Of a DNA stretch of 64,000 nucleotides, positions 19,901-25,363 are shown one piece after another. Every line of letters starts with the position of its first letter. The first letter of the stretch is position 1. Below the pieces are notes generated by a model, which was not told the origin of the DNA, did not search any database, and saw nothing but the letters and a program-made list of their open reading frames with translations. The translations under genes and the position numbers were made by a program. The DNA comes from Paludibacter jiangxiensis (GTDB lineage: Bacteria > Bacteroidota > Bacteroidia > Bacteroidales > Paludibacteraceae): the NCBI RefSeq assembly GCF_001618385.1, contig NZ_BDCR01000001.1, positions 930,001-994,000 of the forward strand, in the 5' to 3' direction.

Positions 19901-20135
19901 AACGGAAAGAACCATCCGCTTCGGATACCGTTCCGTTTGTTGTTCCTGCGATTGTGATGGTAGCACCAATGACAGGAACTTTCTTTGAATCAATTATCTG
20001 CCCGTGCAGAGAGATGTTTTGTTGCGCATGAAGCAGAAAGGCCGAACCGGGAAGTAGTGCCAAAAAAGCATAAAACCGGAGGTGCTTTCTGGTGGATTGC
20101 ACACAAGATCTGATAATTTGGAATAATTTTGTCAT
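16917..20135 (-). CDS. SusC/RagA-family TonB-dependent outer-membrane transporter
   Basis: TonB-linked outer-membrane channel of 1,072 residues. Order: signal peptide (LALLPGSAFLLHAQ), carboxypeptidase-regulatory-like domain (about 40-115: SLHGQIIDSKKVPVIGATI), the SusC signature LDEVVVTALGI (about 118-128), plug domain (about 135-265: GVRITNSQGDMGSSRIVIRG, NPEDIESLNVLKGPNAAALY), then a 22-strand barrel ending in Phe (YSLNLNVKF). The length is normal for SusC. Partner SusD follows at 12 bases. No sigma/anti-sigma pair or hybrid sensor lies nearby, so regulation probably comes from outside, perhaps with the upstream PstS-like gene. An intercistronic stem-loop at 20154-20201 precedes the start. 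Confidence 0.96.
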   Translation of the reverse strand: MTKLFQIIRSCVQSTRKHLRFYAFLALLPGSAFLLHAQQNISLHGQIIDSKKVPVIGATITIAGTTNGTVSEADGSFRFSIKHALPVTLQVRAVGYKTQEVDVYENEAVTISLKDQSNTLDEVVVTALGITKEKKSLGYTVQALQNKDLENTKETNLLNNLTGKLAGVRITNSQGDMGSSRIVIRGETSIAGNNQPLFVVDGVPVDNSQLNSGGATRDFRNAIADLNPEDIESLNVLKGPNAAALYGSRAAHGVILITTKSGKGQKGLGITLTSGVTLANVATLPEYQNVFGQGSNGKFSYVDGKGGGVNDGVDESWGPKLDGRLIPQFFSNGVAVPFVAHPDNVKDFFETGVTLDNGISIAGSDKKYDFRLGVNNQRQKGTVPNSEIKKTNFSINSNYQLTKDIKIGATADYIVTNAPALPGGPSGGRAAGVMLQFLWFGRQVDINELKKNWNNNWNNSYYNNPYWNAYYNTTTQDKNRLIGDIHLEAKIADGLNFRFRTGTDYYNDRRKYTIKYGTSGTPYGSYAEDAYTVSENNTEAILQYIKKLNKDFSLDALAGFNLRNRSYANNYQKAPRLAVPDLYTLTNSRDALTSSNYFSRQRAYSGYASAQLAYKNFAYLNITGRNDWSSTLPSNNRSYFYPSVNGSVVLSDALKIKSKTLDFLKLRGGWSEVGNDADPYQLATVYNFQTAFNGNPIQTSSQKKLNADLKPETTRSVEFGLESSFWQNRLHLDFAYYNTNSFDQILEIKTTASSGYTSQLINAGKINNHGIELQVEGTPLQSRHFKWNVAVNYSSNKSKVKILDYAGQIQNYTIGSSNGVDVLASVGQAYGTLYGTAYLRDANGNIIVGANGLPKADPQNRVLGHYTPDWLGGITNTLTYKNLQLSFLIDANVGGKLYSGTNRTGNYTGVLKQTLPGRDAAHGGLSYYYPGNLSANGKKLLTGTSAPNGETIYDDGVIFKGVLADGTPNATVISAQEYYKASYNISEAYIYSSTFVKLREVKLTYNVGKRLIKKIGLQDASLTLTGRNLFFIYKAVPNIDPETALSTGNGQGLESLALPTTRNYSLNLNVKF

Positions 20136-20153
20136 ACTCTAACTTGTTTAGAC

Positions 20154-20201
20154 AAAGCGCCCTTAATGCCAATTGCAGTCGGATAAAAGGGGCGCTTTTT
20201 T
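20154..20201. other. Stem-loop between pstS-like gene and susC
   Basis: AAAGCGCCC and GGGCGCTTT form a perfect 9-bp stem around a 27-base loop. The T run lies on the plus-strand side, where no gene ends. In the minus-strand mRNA it sits between the pstS-like stop and the susC start, and may act as a processing or stoichiometry element. Confidence 0.5.
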
Positions 20202-20220
20202 GTTACAGATTAATGGTTAG

Positions 20221-21156
20221 TTATTGAATGGTGGATAGCAATTTTTCATCGATATGTTCTTTTTGAAAGGCAAGCGTCGCTTCGTCGAGTTGCAGGAACC
20301 CGGCTGCATGATTGAATGCCTGTCCTTTCGTCAGAATCCATTTGATAAAAGCGGTAACGGTTTTGTTTTCGCGTTGTTCCTGCGAAAGAACGAACCCGAT
20401 TTTTTCTACCGGAATATTATCTACACTGCTGTGTTCCAGTAGCGATAAGGTATTGTCCAGATCCGGCAAGCTCAGAACCTCTCTTTGTTGTGTCTTTACA
20501 TTGAGCGGTATCAGGGCAATGCCGTTACTGAGTTTCCTGCTTTGAGTATCGAAAACATAACTGAGATTATTGAAGGTAATTCCGGTGGTATCTTTTCTGA
20601 TTGCGCTTAACAGGTAAATATCATCGCCTAATACCTTTTTCCCTTTCAACTCTTCTGGTTTTGCTCCGAAATACTTTGCGAGGGCAATGGAAGAAGGGGT
20701 GTTGTTGTCGCGGGAATAAACCGTAGCGGCAAATTTGCTTTTTGCCTCATTATTGTCTTCTGCCAACTCATCGGCCTCTTCGAAGAAAATCTTTTTAAGC
20801 TGCTTTTTAGACAATCCGCTTTTCGGAATTCTTTCCAAAATAGGATTCTTCCGGTTGGTAACCGGTACCAGAGCATAGCGGCCTACATAAGTAATTTGTT
20901 GACTGATGGTTAAATCAGAGTCCGCTGGTTGCGATGTGATGATAGTTAACGAACTCTCTTTCCCGGTAAGCGCTTGTAGTTCTTTGCTTGCCTGAAATTC
21001 AGGATTTTCTTTTGTGTACTCGGCAATCCATCGTTCAATCAACGGATAGGTAAAGCGGGCATTTTTCACTGTCTGACCGGATATGTTAGTTTGAGCTGTA
21101 AGTGTGGCAGTAAACAGAAATGCTGCCGACAATATGTTGATAATTATCTTTTGCAT
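20221..21156 (-). CDS. PstS-like substrate-binding protein
   Basis: Exported periplasmic-binding protein of the phosphate (PstS-like) superfamily, 311 residues. The signal peptide is IIINILSAAFLFTATLTAQ. Typical features: an N-terminal strand-helix start (NARFTYPLIERWIAEYTKENPEFQ), VGRYALVPVTNRKNPIL, SGLSKKQLKKIFF (the hinge block seen as 'LTxxQLxxIF' in PstS proteins), SRDNNTPSSIALAKYF and a C-terminal FIKWILTKGQAF. No Pst ABC permease is adjacent; instead susC and susD follow on the same strand. PstS-SusC-SusD groupings are known in Bacteroidetes, and phosphate or another oxyanion is the likely ligand, though the binding residues cannot be assigned from sequence alone. Confidence 0.82.
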   Translation of the reverse strand: MQKIIINILSAAFLFTATLTAQTNISGQTVKNARFTYPLIERWIAEYTKENPEFQASKELQALTGKESSLTIITSQPADSDLTISQQITYVGRYALVPVTNRKNPILERIPKSGLSKKQLKKIFFEEADELAEDNNEAKSKFAATVYSRDNNTPSSIALAKYFGAKPEELKGKKVLGDDIYLLSAIRKDTTGITFNNLSYVFDTQSRKLSNGIALIPLNVKTQQREVLSLPDLDNTLSLLEHSSVDNIPVEKIGFVLSQEQRENKTVTAFIKWILTKGQAFNHAAGFLQLDEATLAFQKEHIDEKLLSTIQ

Positions 21157-21647
21157 AAATAAATGAGTTTAAATTTGAATCTTGTTGGGCAGCCCGGCGG
21201 GCAGGATCAGGGTTCATTCATCCGGGAGGAGATATACCTGAGAAGTTGCTGTTGAAGAAAGCGGTTGTCAGACTAAAAAACTTGTTGCAGACAAAAGCAA
21301 AATGATTTCATGATGTAACTTCTCCGGTGCAGGCCTCCGGGATTGTTTCTTGATTATCTCATATTGTGGCTACAGCCACACATGGACATTCGGGCCATCA
21401 TGTTCATTTTTGGATGCATAAGTTCTTTTTCTAAAATTTATTCAAAACGTATAATTGTCTTACCTATTAGCAATTAGCAACCTTCAAAATGTAGTGAGAG
21501 AACGTTAGGTGCTATAAATATGTTTTACAGCACAAAATTCGGGGTTTTATTGCTCTCCCAAAATCCCTTCTGTGTGGTATTTTCATACCATATATGTGGT
21601 ACGTGTTAGTAAAAATTGATAAATAATTTCTGCCTTGCTAAACAGAA

Positions 21648-21776
21648 ATGACGCGAAAGATGGCTTTGCTACAAGAGGAAAGCCGGATGCGACGGGAGCT
21701 TTTAAAAAAGGAAAAGCAGGCAAAATTACCTGCTTCTCAAAATACAGAATCTCAATTTTATTTTGAACACCAATAG
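21648..21776 (+). CDS. Possible 42-residue charged peptide
   Basis: An ATG-to-TAG frame encoding a very charged, helical peptide (ESRMRRELLKKEKQAKLPAS in the middle). It overlaps an AAGCAGG/CCTGCTT hairpin and has no clear ribosome-binding site. No family is recognised. It may be noise or a gene remnant. Confidence 0.2.
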   Translation: MTRKMALLQEESRMRRELLKKEKQAKLPASQNTESQFYFEHQ

Positions 21777-21847
21777 GTTATCATCCCATCCGCAAGTCTG
21801 CTCTTTGCTGTTTAGTTCCGTCTGCTATTTGATCCTTTCTTTGCACA

Positions 21848-21863
21848 CGGGTCATGAGACCCG
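21848..21863. repeat. Short perfect palindrome (REP-like)
   Basis: CGGGTC-atga-GACCCG, a 6-bp stem with a 4-base loop, not next to any gene end. Confidence 0.35.
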
Positions 21864-21961
21864 CACGAGCGAATCTTATATATCCGCGCTATCAGGGGGA
21901 GGATAGAGTATCACAACAGTGTCTTATTGTATGATACTTTAGGATGTTGGCGATAAACTAT

Positions 21962-21969
21962 TATCTTTG
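21962..21969 (+). promoter_or_regulatory. Putative -7 box of the Hc1-like gene
   Basis: TATCTTTG fits TAnnTTTG and lies 27 bases before the start codon. Only an imperfect TTTA is found near the expected -33 position. Confidence 0.45.
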
Positions 21970-21996
21970 CCTTGTAAAATCCAATAAAATAAACTC

Positions 21997-22170
21997 ATGG
22001 AAGAACTGGTAAACAAAATCAAAGAACAAGTAAACATTTTTGTTGAAAATGCAGACAGTCAAGTGGCAAATGGCAACAAGGCAGCAGGTACCCGTGCCCG
22101 CAAAGCTTCTTTGGAGCTTGATAAGATGCTGAAAGAGTTTCGTAAAGTTTCAATTGAAGCCGGAAAATAA
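21997..22170 (+). CDS. Histone H1-like (Hc1) DNA-associated protein
   Basis: 57-residue basic protein, too short for most gene callers' default cut-off. It begins MEELVNKIKEQVNIFVENAD and ends with an Arg/Lys-rich helix (AGTRARKASLELDKMLKEFR). The AxxRARKASLELxKxxKxFRK pattern is typical of the small Hc1-like histones found throughout Bacteroidetes, which are thought to bind DNA or act as nucleoid-associated proteins. It has its own -7 box and a strong terminator right after the stop, so it is a single-gene transcript. Confidence 0.9.
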   Translation: MEELVNKIKEQVNIFVENADSQVANGNKAAGTRARKASLELDKMLKEFRKVSIEAGK

Positions 22171-22191
22171 GCATTGATCGATTTTCCGAAT

Positions 22192-22235
22192 CTGCCGTAA
22201 AAGCTTTTATAAAGGGCTTTTTACGGCAGTTTTTT
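22192..22235 (+). terminator. Terminator of the Hc1-like gene
   Basis: CTGCCGTAAAA / TTTTTACGGCAG, a long near-perfect stem followed by six T, 22 bases after the stop codon. Confidence 0.9.
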
Positions 22236-22269
22236 ATGGGAGCGATCTTGTTTGCCGAATGTTCAGTCC

Positions 22270-22293
22270 AAGATACCGCTTCGCTCATCTTGA
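22270..22293. repeat. REP-like hairpin, copy 1
   Basis: CAAGAT...ATCTTG arms enclose an ACCGCTTCGCTC core. Related copies occur at 22905-22929 (opposite orientation) and 23843-23867. All three lie in the toxin-cassette region. Confidence 0.55.
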
Positions 22294-22327
22294 ACCAGTC
22301 AATTTGCCATGCTTGCGCCATTAAGGG

Positions 22328-22765
22328 TTAATATTCATGACATAGACATGACTCTTCATATACCCATTTGTTTTCATTCTCACCTTTGTCTAAAAAATGT
22401 TTGATATTTTTATATTCAACATTTTGAGGGATGTTGACTGCTACAATTTTTCTTTGAACTAAAACCTCTGATTCACAGCCAAATTTATTAAGAATCTGAC
22501 GAACATTTTCCATCAAACATGCATCTTTAAAAAATAAACGCACTGTTGTGTTCCCAGAAACAGAAACAAAATCATCAAAATAATAAACTTTATCATCATT
22601 ATCATATTCCGCTGTAATAATATCACCTAAAGATATTCGTTTTGCAACTATTGGAATATTATCAATTTGAAAACCATTATCAACCCTGGTACACCAAATT
22701 GATTCTGTTTCAAAATCACCTTCATGATTTTTTTGCACAAAAAAAACTCGTTCTTGCTTTTTCAT
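22328..22765 (-). CDS. DUF4265-type protein, probable immunity protein
   Basis: 145-residue cytosolic protein whose first half (ESIWCTRVDNGFQIDNIPIV, then AKRISLGDIITAEYDNDD and SGNTTVRLFF) matches the DUF4265 family, often found as cognate immunity proteins beside polymorphic toxins. The context fits: the ATG lies 1 base after the stop of an HNH-nuclease toxin tip on the same strand. Its stop is followed by the CCTTAATGGCGCAAGC sequence that also flanks the neighbouring cassette. The frame is intact, so it could still be made and protect against foreign HNH toxins (an orphan immunity gene). The immunity role is inferred from context. Confidence 0.75.
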   Translation of the reverse strand: MKKQERVFFVQKNHEGDFETESIWCTRVDNGFQIDNIPIVAKRISLGDIITAEYDNDDKVYYFDDFVSVSGNTTVRLFFKDACLMENVRQILNKFGCESEVLVQRKIVAVNIPQNVEYKNIKHFLDKGENENKWVYEESCLCHEY

Positions 22766-22766
22766 G

Positions 22767-22898
22767 TCAATTCGTCCCCTTTTTTAAGTTGCAGTCTCTA
22801 CATAGTACCTGACCATTATCAGGTGTTCCACTACCACCATTTGCTTTTGATGTTTTATGATCTACATGTGCTCCTCTTGTTCCAAGTTTGCCTGATGT
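22767..22898 (-). pseudogene. Orphan HNH-nuclease toxin tip (fragment)
   Basis: A 43-codon open stretch with no start codon, bounded upstream by an in-frame TAA (22901-22899). It encodes the end of an HNH endonuclease: HVDHK (residues 11-15) supplies the HxxH part, followed by a Gly-rich loop with Asn28, then LCRDCNLKKG with the zinc-type Cys pair and the terminal Asn/Lys. This is the usual C-terminal toxin module of polymorphic (Rhs/CDI/T6SS-type) toxins without its carrier. Its first ten codons (TSGKLGTRGA) are nearly the same as those of the second tip at 23836. The DUF4265 gene follows at once. It is probably not expressed by itself. Confidence 0.75.
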
Positions 22899-22904
22899 TT
22901 AGCG

Positions 22905-22929
22905 CAAGTTTGAGCGAAGCGGTATCTTG
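22905..22929. repeat. REP-like hairpin, copy 2 (inverted)
   Basis: CAAG...TGAGCGAAGCGGTATCTTG is the reverse complement of the copy 1 core, directly upstream of the HNH tip. Confidence 0.5.
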
Positions 22930-23092
22930 TGCTGGAAACCAGAGTGGTTTGTAACCACAAACAACTTTCAGTGAAGCTAATCAGTTACAAACTGATTCTA
23001 TTTTGCATCCAAGCTACACGTTGTTAAGCTTGAACGAGAATCTGGGGTCTCTACATGCTTGTGCCATTAAGGTGAGGTACGAGAAAACTCCC

Positions 23093-23575
23093 TTAATGGC
23101 ATATGCAATATTTAAATTTCAATTTAAATTTATTGTCAATATAAACAAATGAAAAGCTTGTGGGTTCATACGGTAATGGTTCATAATCAGAATTGTATGG
23201 CACATTTTTAATTTTGTTCGTTCTTGTAAAAAAATTGTCAATCAAAACCGAATCATTAATAATAATATTATTTTTTTTATACTCCAAATATCCACCTCTA
23301 ATATTAGAGACACTTACATTGTTTAACAAAACAGCTTCAAGAATATATTCATCAAAAAAACTCTCGTAACGAAAAAATATAAATTGACGTTCAGGTATAT
23401 AATACGGGCACTTTTTACAGCAAGCAATAACTAAGTCAAAGATAGAGTTTGTAGCTGTATCTTTAATTGTTAAAACAGGTATTTCCTTATAGTTCGATAT
23501 TTTGACTTTCTTACAAAAGCTAGGAGTAAAGGTCAAACAAAAAAACAAGACTATAAAAACACATTTGAATTTCAT
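23093..23575 (-). CDS. Small exported protein, possible immunity protein
   Basis: 160-residue protein beginning MKFKCVFIVLFFCLTFTPSF, a clear signal sequence, with several Cys residues in the mature part (ACCKKCPYYIPE near 51-62 and YCICH at the end). No family is recognised. It starts 3 bases after the stop of a JAMM-motif toxin tip and ends next to the same TTAATGGC sequence seen after the DUF4265 gene, so by position it is the partner (immunity) gene of that cassette. Export would suit neutralising a toxin in the periplasm. It is very AT-rich, like the rest of the cassette region, which suggests recent acquisition. Confidence 0.6.
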   Translation of the reverse strand: MKFKCVFIVLFFCLTFTPSFCKKVKISNYKEIPVLTIKDTATNSIFDLVIACCKKCPYYIPERQFIFFRYESFFDEYILEAVLLNNVSVSNIRGGYLEYKKNNIIINDSVLIDNFFTRTNKIKNVPYNSDYEPLPYEPTSFSFVYIDNKFKLKFKYCICH

Positions 23576-23578
23576 AAA

Positions 23579-23836
23579 TTATTTTCTTTCAATAAAATTG
23601 TTAATATCATATGTCCGGGTTCCATTTTCGTCATATGGAGTTCGAATAAAAAATGCTTTAGTATATTCAGGAGTAAAAATTCCACATTTTACATTAGGCG
23701 AAGTTTGTTTTATGTACTTAACAGTATTCATATCATCTTCAGATGGATTAGAACTGCCATTGGTATGTGAATGATCAAATAAAACTACTTCTTTTTTAGT
23801 TTTGTTGGCTCCTCTTGTTCCAAGTTTGTCTGATGT
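23579..23836 (-). pseudogene. Orphan JAMM/MPN-motif toxin tip (fragment)
   Basis: An 85-codon frame without a start codon, closed upstream by an in-frame TAA (23839-23837). It begins TSDKLGTRGAN, matching the HNH fragment, then diverges. Residues 22-35 read HSHTNGSSNPSEDD, an exact H-x-H-x7-S-x2-D JAMM (MPN+) metalloprotease motif; JAB-type domains are known as toxin tips in polymorphic toxins. The frame runs to FIERK and a TAA 3 bases before the exported protein. The carrier protein is missing, so this is an orphan cassette left by recombination, or a silent donor. Confidence 0.7.
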
Positions 23837-23842
23837 TTAGCG

Positions 23843-23867
23843 CAAGATACCACTGCGCTCAATCTTG
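23843..23867. repeat. REP-like hairpin, copy 3
   Basis: CAAGATACCACTGCGCTCAATCTTG-like sequence (arms CAAGAT/ATCTTG), directly upstream of the JAMM tip. Confidence 0.5.
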
Positions 23868-24185
23868 AGCCAGTCAATCTGTCAAACTTGCGCCATCAGA
23901 GGCCTACGTCGTTGTTAAAAGGAAAGCTCCTGCTTTCCAAATGCCTATCAAATGTAGCGATATTTCTTATAAACAAAAAAGCGACAGCTTATTAAGTTAT
24001 TGTTCGGCTATACTTTCTCAAGCGTTGTTGCCGATTGGCTTGCCCATACGAGTAATTTGAGCGGAATCGGGGAAGATGGTTTTGGAATTGGAGGAAGGGT
24101 CGATGGTTGTGGTTTACGTCAGGGTTTACCTTTCTGTGTAAAACGAACCAAAAAGAAGGATGGAAATGAGATTTTGTGAAAATAA

Positions 24186-24220
24186 AAAAGCACCTAAATT
24201 GTTGAATTTAAGTGCTTTCT
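24186..24220 (-). terminator. Terminator of tRNA-Lys
   Basis: On the minus strand AAAGCAC-t-TAAATT / AATTTA-g-GTGCTTT is followed by six T, immediately after the tRNA 3' end. Confidence 0.85.
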
Positions 24221-24222
24221 AG

Positions 24223-24295
24223 TGACCCCGGAGGGGCTCGAACCCTCGACCCATTGATTAAGAGTCAATTGCTCTACCAACTGAGCTACGGAGTC
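24223..24295 (-). tRNA. tRNA-Lys (anticodon CTT)
   Basis: 73 bases on the minus strand. The acceptor stem GACTCCG pairs with CGGGGTC (one G-T pair). The D arm contains AGCTCAGTTGGTAGAGC, the anticodon loop reads GACTCTTAATC with CTT, and the T arm has GAGGGTTCGAGCCCCTC. CCA is not encoded. A -7-like box (TACCTTTG, 24314-24307) lies just upstream. Confidence 0.96.
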
Positions 24296-24306
24296 ATTTC
24301 GGGCTG

Positions 24307-24314
24307 CAAAGGTA
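24307..24314 (-). promoter_or_regulatory. -7-like box of tRNA-Lys
   Basis: TACCTTTG on the minus strand, 12 bases before the tRNA 5' end; no good -33 box was found. Confidence 0.45.
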
Positions 24315-24373
24315 AAATAAAATATTGACTTTTGCCTGTTTTTATGGCGTTTTTTTTAATAAAAGATGACTCA

Positions 24374-25123
24374 TTATTGCTCGGGTCTGTTGGCAAGGCT
24401 TTCCTTGCATATTGCTACCGTAATATGATAACAGCTTTGATGGCGCTCTTTTTTTATCAGGAAGCGGCATTGACGGCGCATATCAATGAGGGTCTCGGCA
24501 AAGATATGAGGAACTTTGGCCGGATAGGCAACCGTATCTCCATCCATGAATTTGTTGTAAGTGATGTCGAAGGTAGTGCCGTACCGATGCGCCGAATTAT
24601 TGCTGGCGTTGCCGTTGTGTTTGCCCAGTTTATGCTGACTTTCGTCAGTCCGCAAAACAGACGTTACAACAAAACGGAAATCCTTCAAGCCATTTTCTTT
24701 CAGTCTCTTCTGAAACTCCACGCCTATATCTTTCAGTAAGTTAACGGCTTCCGGAACCAGATACGGATGAGAGTGCCTTAACTCATCTATATGGAAGAAC
24801 TTACAATCAACCAGATGAACCAATATGTCTTTTTTAACCAGCACATCGGCGGCTTTCAAAAAATCACTGTCCGTATCGAATGTTTGTTTTAGTCCTCCTA
24901 CCTGAGCATGTTCCAGTTGCACATCGTTGAGGTCGTCCAGTAATTCGGACGAACTAATCGGCGCAGCGGCATCTTTGCAGAAGTCGCAGGTGCAGGTATG
25001 AACACGAAACATACGTGGTTGCAGGTAAGGTCGTATGAAAAGGGCTGCTATTACTATTGCAATCAACAGCAAACTTAGTAATATAAAGAGGTGTAGGTGG
25101 TATTTCTTTTTTCGTCTCATCAT
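24374..25123 (-). CDS. Membrane-anchored M15-like peptidase (DUF5715-type)
   Basis: 249-residue protein with one N-terminal membrane anchor (HLHLFILLSLLLIAIVIAALF) and a periplasmic domain. The motif SAHRYGTTFD is the zinc-binding S-x-H-x-x-G-x-x-x-D of M15/VanY-type D-Ala-D-Ala peptidases, and CYHITV near the C-terminus can supply the second His. It is therefore probably a peptidoglycan carboxypeptidase or amidase-like protein; Bacteroidetes homologues are usually labelled DUF5715. I use the ATG at 25123 rather than a longer frame to 25249: the extra N-terminus is not membrane- or signal-like, and this leaves room for the divergent clpC promoter. Two adjacent ATGs make the exact start uncertain by one codon. 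Confidence 0.78.
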   Translation of the reverse strand: MMRRKKKYHLHLFILLSLLLIAIVIAALFIRPYLQPRMFRVHTCTCDFCKDAAAPISSSELLDDLNDVQLEHAQVGGLKQTFDTDSDFLKAADVLVKKDILVHLVDCKFFHIDELRHSHPYLVPEAVNLLKDIGVEFQKRLKENGLKDFRFVVTSVLRTDESQHKLGKHNGNASNNSAHRYGTTFDITYNKFMDGDTVAYPAKVPHIFAETLIDMRRQCRFLIKKERHQSCYHITVAICKESLANRPEQ

Positions 25124-25200
25124 TTTTCTGTCAGATGCAAAAATAGCACTTATTTTCTTTCCGCAGGAAGTAAATCTGCCAAAATTGCCGTTTTTTTTTG

Positions 25201-25216
25201 TGGCACAGGCTTTGAT
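25201..25216 (+). promoter_or_regulatory. Sigma-54-like -24/-12 element before clpC
   Basis: TGGCACAGGCTTTGAT matches the same TGGCAC-N4-TTTGAT pattern as the element before htpG, with identical spacing. It lies about 150 bases before the clpC ATG. Confidence 0.4.
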
Positions 25217-25329
25217 TGTAGTAGTATCTATTTCGGTAAGAAGATTCAACAGCTATCTTATCGGAATAAAAAAAGGCCAACTTTGCCGATAAAATGGGCA
25301 AAGCATTGGCAAAAGGCAAAAGGATTAGT

Positions 25330-25337
25330 TATATTTG
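25330..25337 (+). promoter_or_regulatory. -7-like box of clpC
   Basis: TATATTTG, 27 bases before the clpC start codon; the -33 region has only ATTG two bases off the expected spacing. Confidence 0.5.
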
Positions 25338-25363
25338 TGGTATAAACAAGAAAGGGAATAATA

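Larger units (their letters stand above)
21157..21996. other. Intergenic region with several hairpins
   Basis: 840 bases between the divergent pstS-like and histone genes. It holds GTGGCT-ac-AGCCAC at about 21366, a hairpin AAGCAGG/CCTGCTT around 21714-21736, a perfect CGGGTC-atga-GACCCG at 21848-21863, and the histone promoter near 21962. One short ORF (21648-21776) is listed separately. The pstS promoter must lie at the left end, but I could not place it with confidence. Confidence 0.45.
23837..24222. other. Intergenic region between toxin cassette and tRNA-Lys
   Basis: It holds the REP-like copy 3 (23843-23867), a 50-base stretch that resembles the sequence after the DUF4265 gene, and the tRNA terminator (24186-24220). 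A 57-codon open frame without ATG around 24005-24177 (plus) has no other support. Confidence 0.45.

Noticed and set aside
22019-22321. 100-codon minus-strand frame opposite the Hc1-like gene
   Set aside because: It overlaps the histone gene and its terminator on the other strand and begins within the REP-like repeat.
24005-24177. Plus-strand open frame of about 57 codons before the tRNA
   Set aside because: It has no ATG, no ribosome-binding site and no recognisable family.
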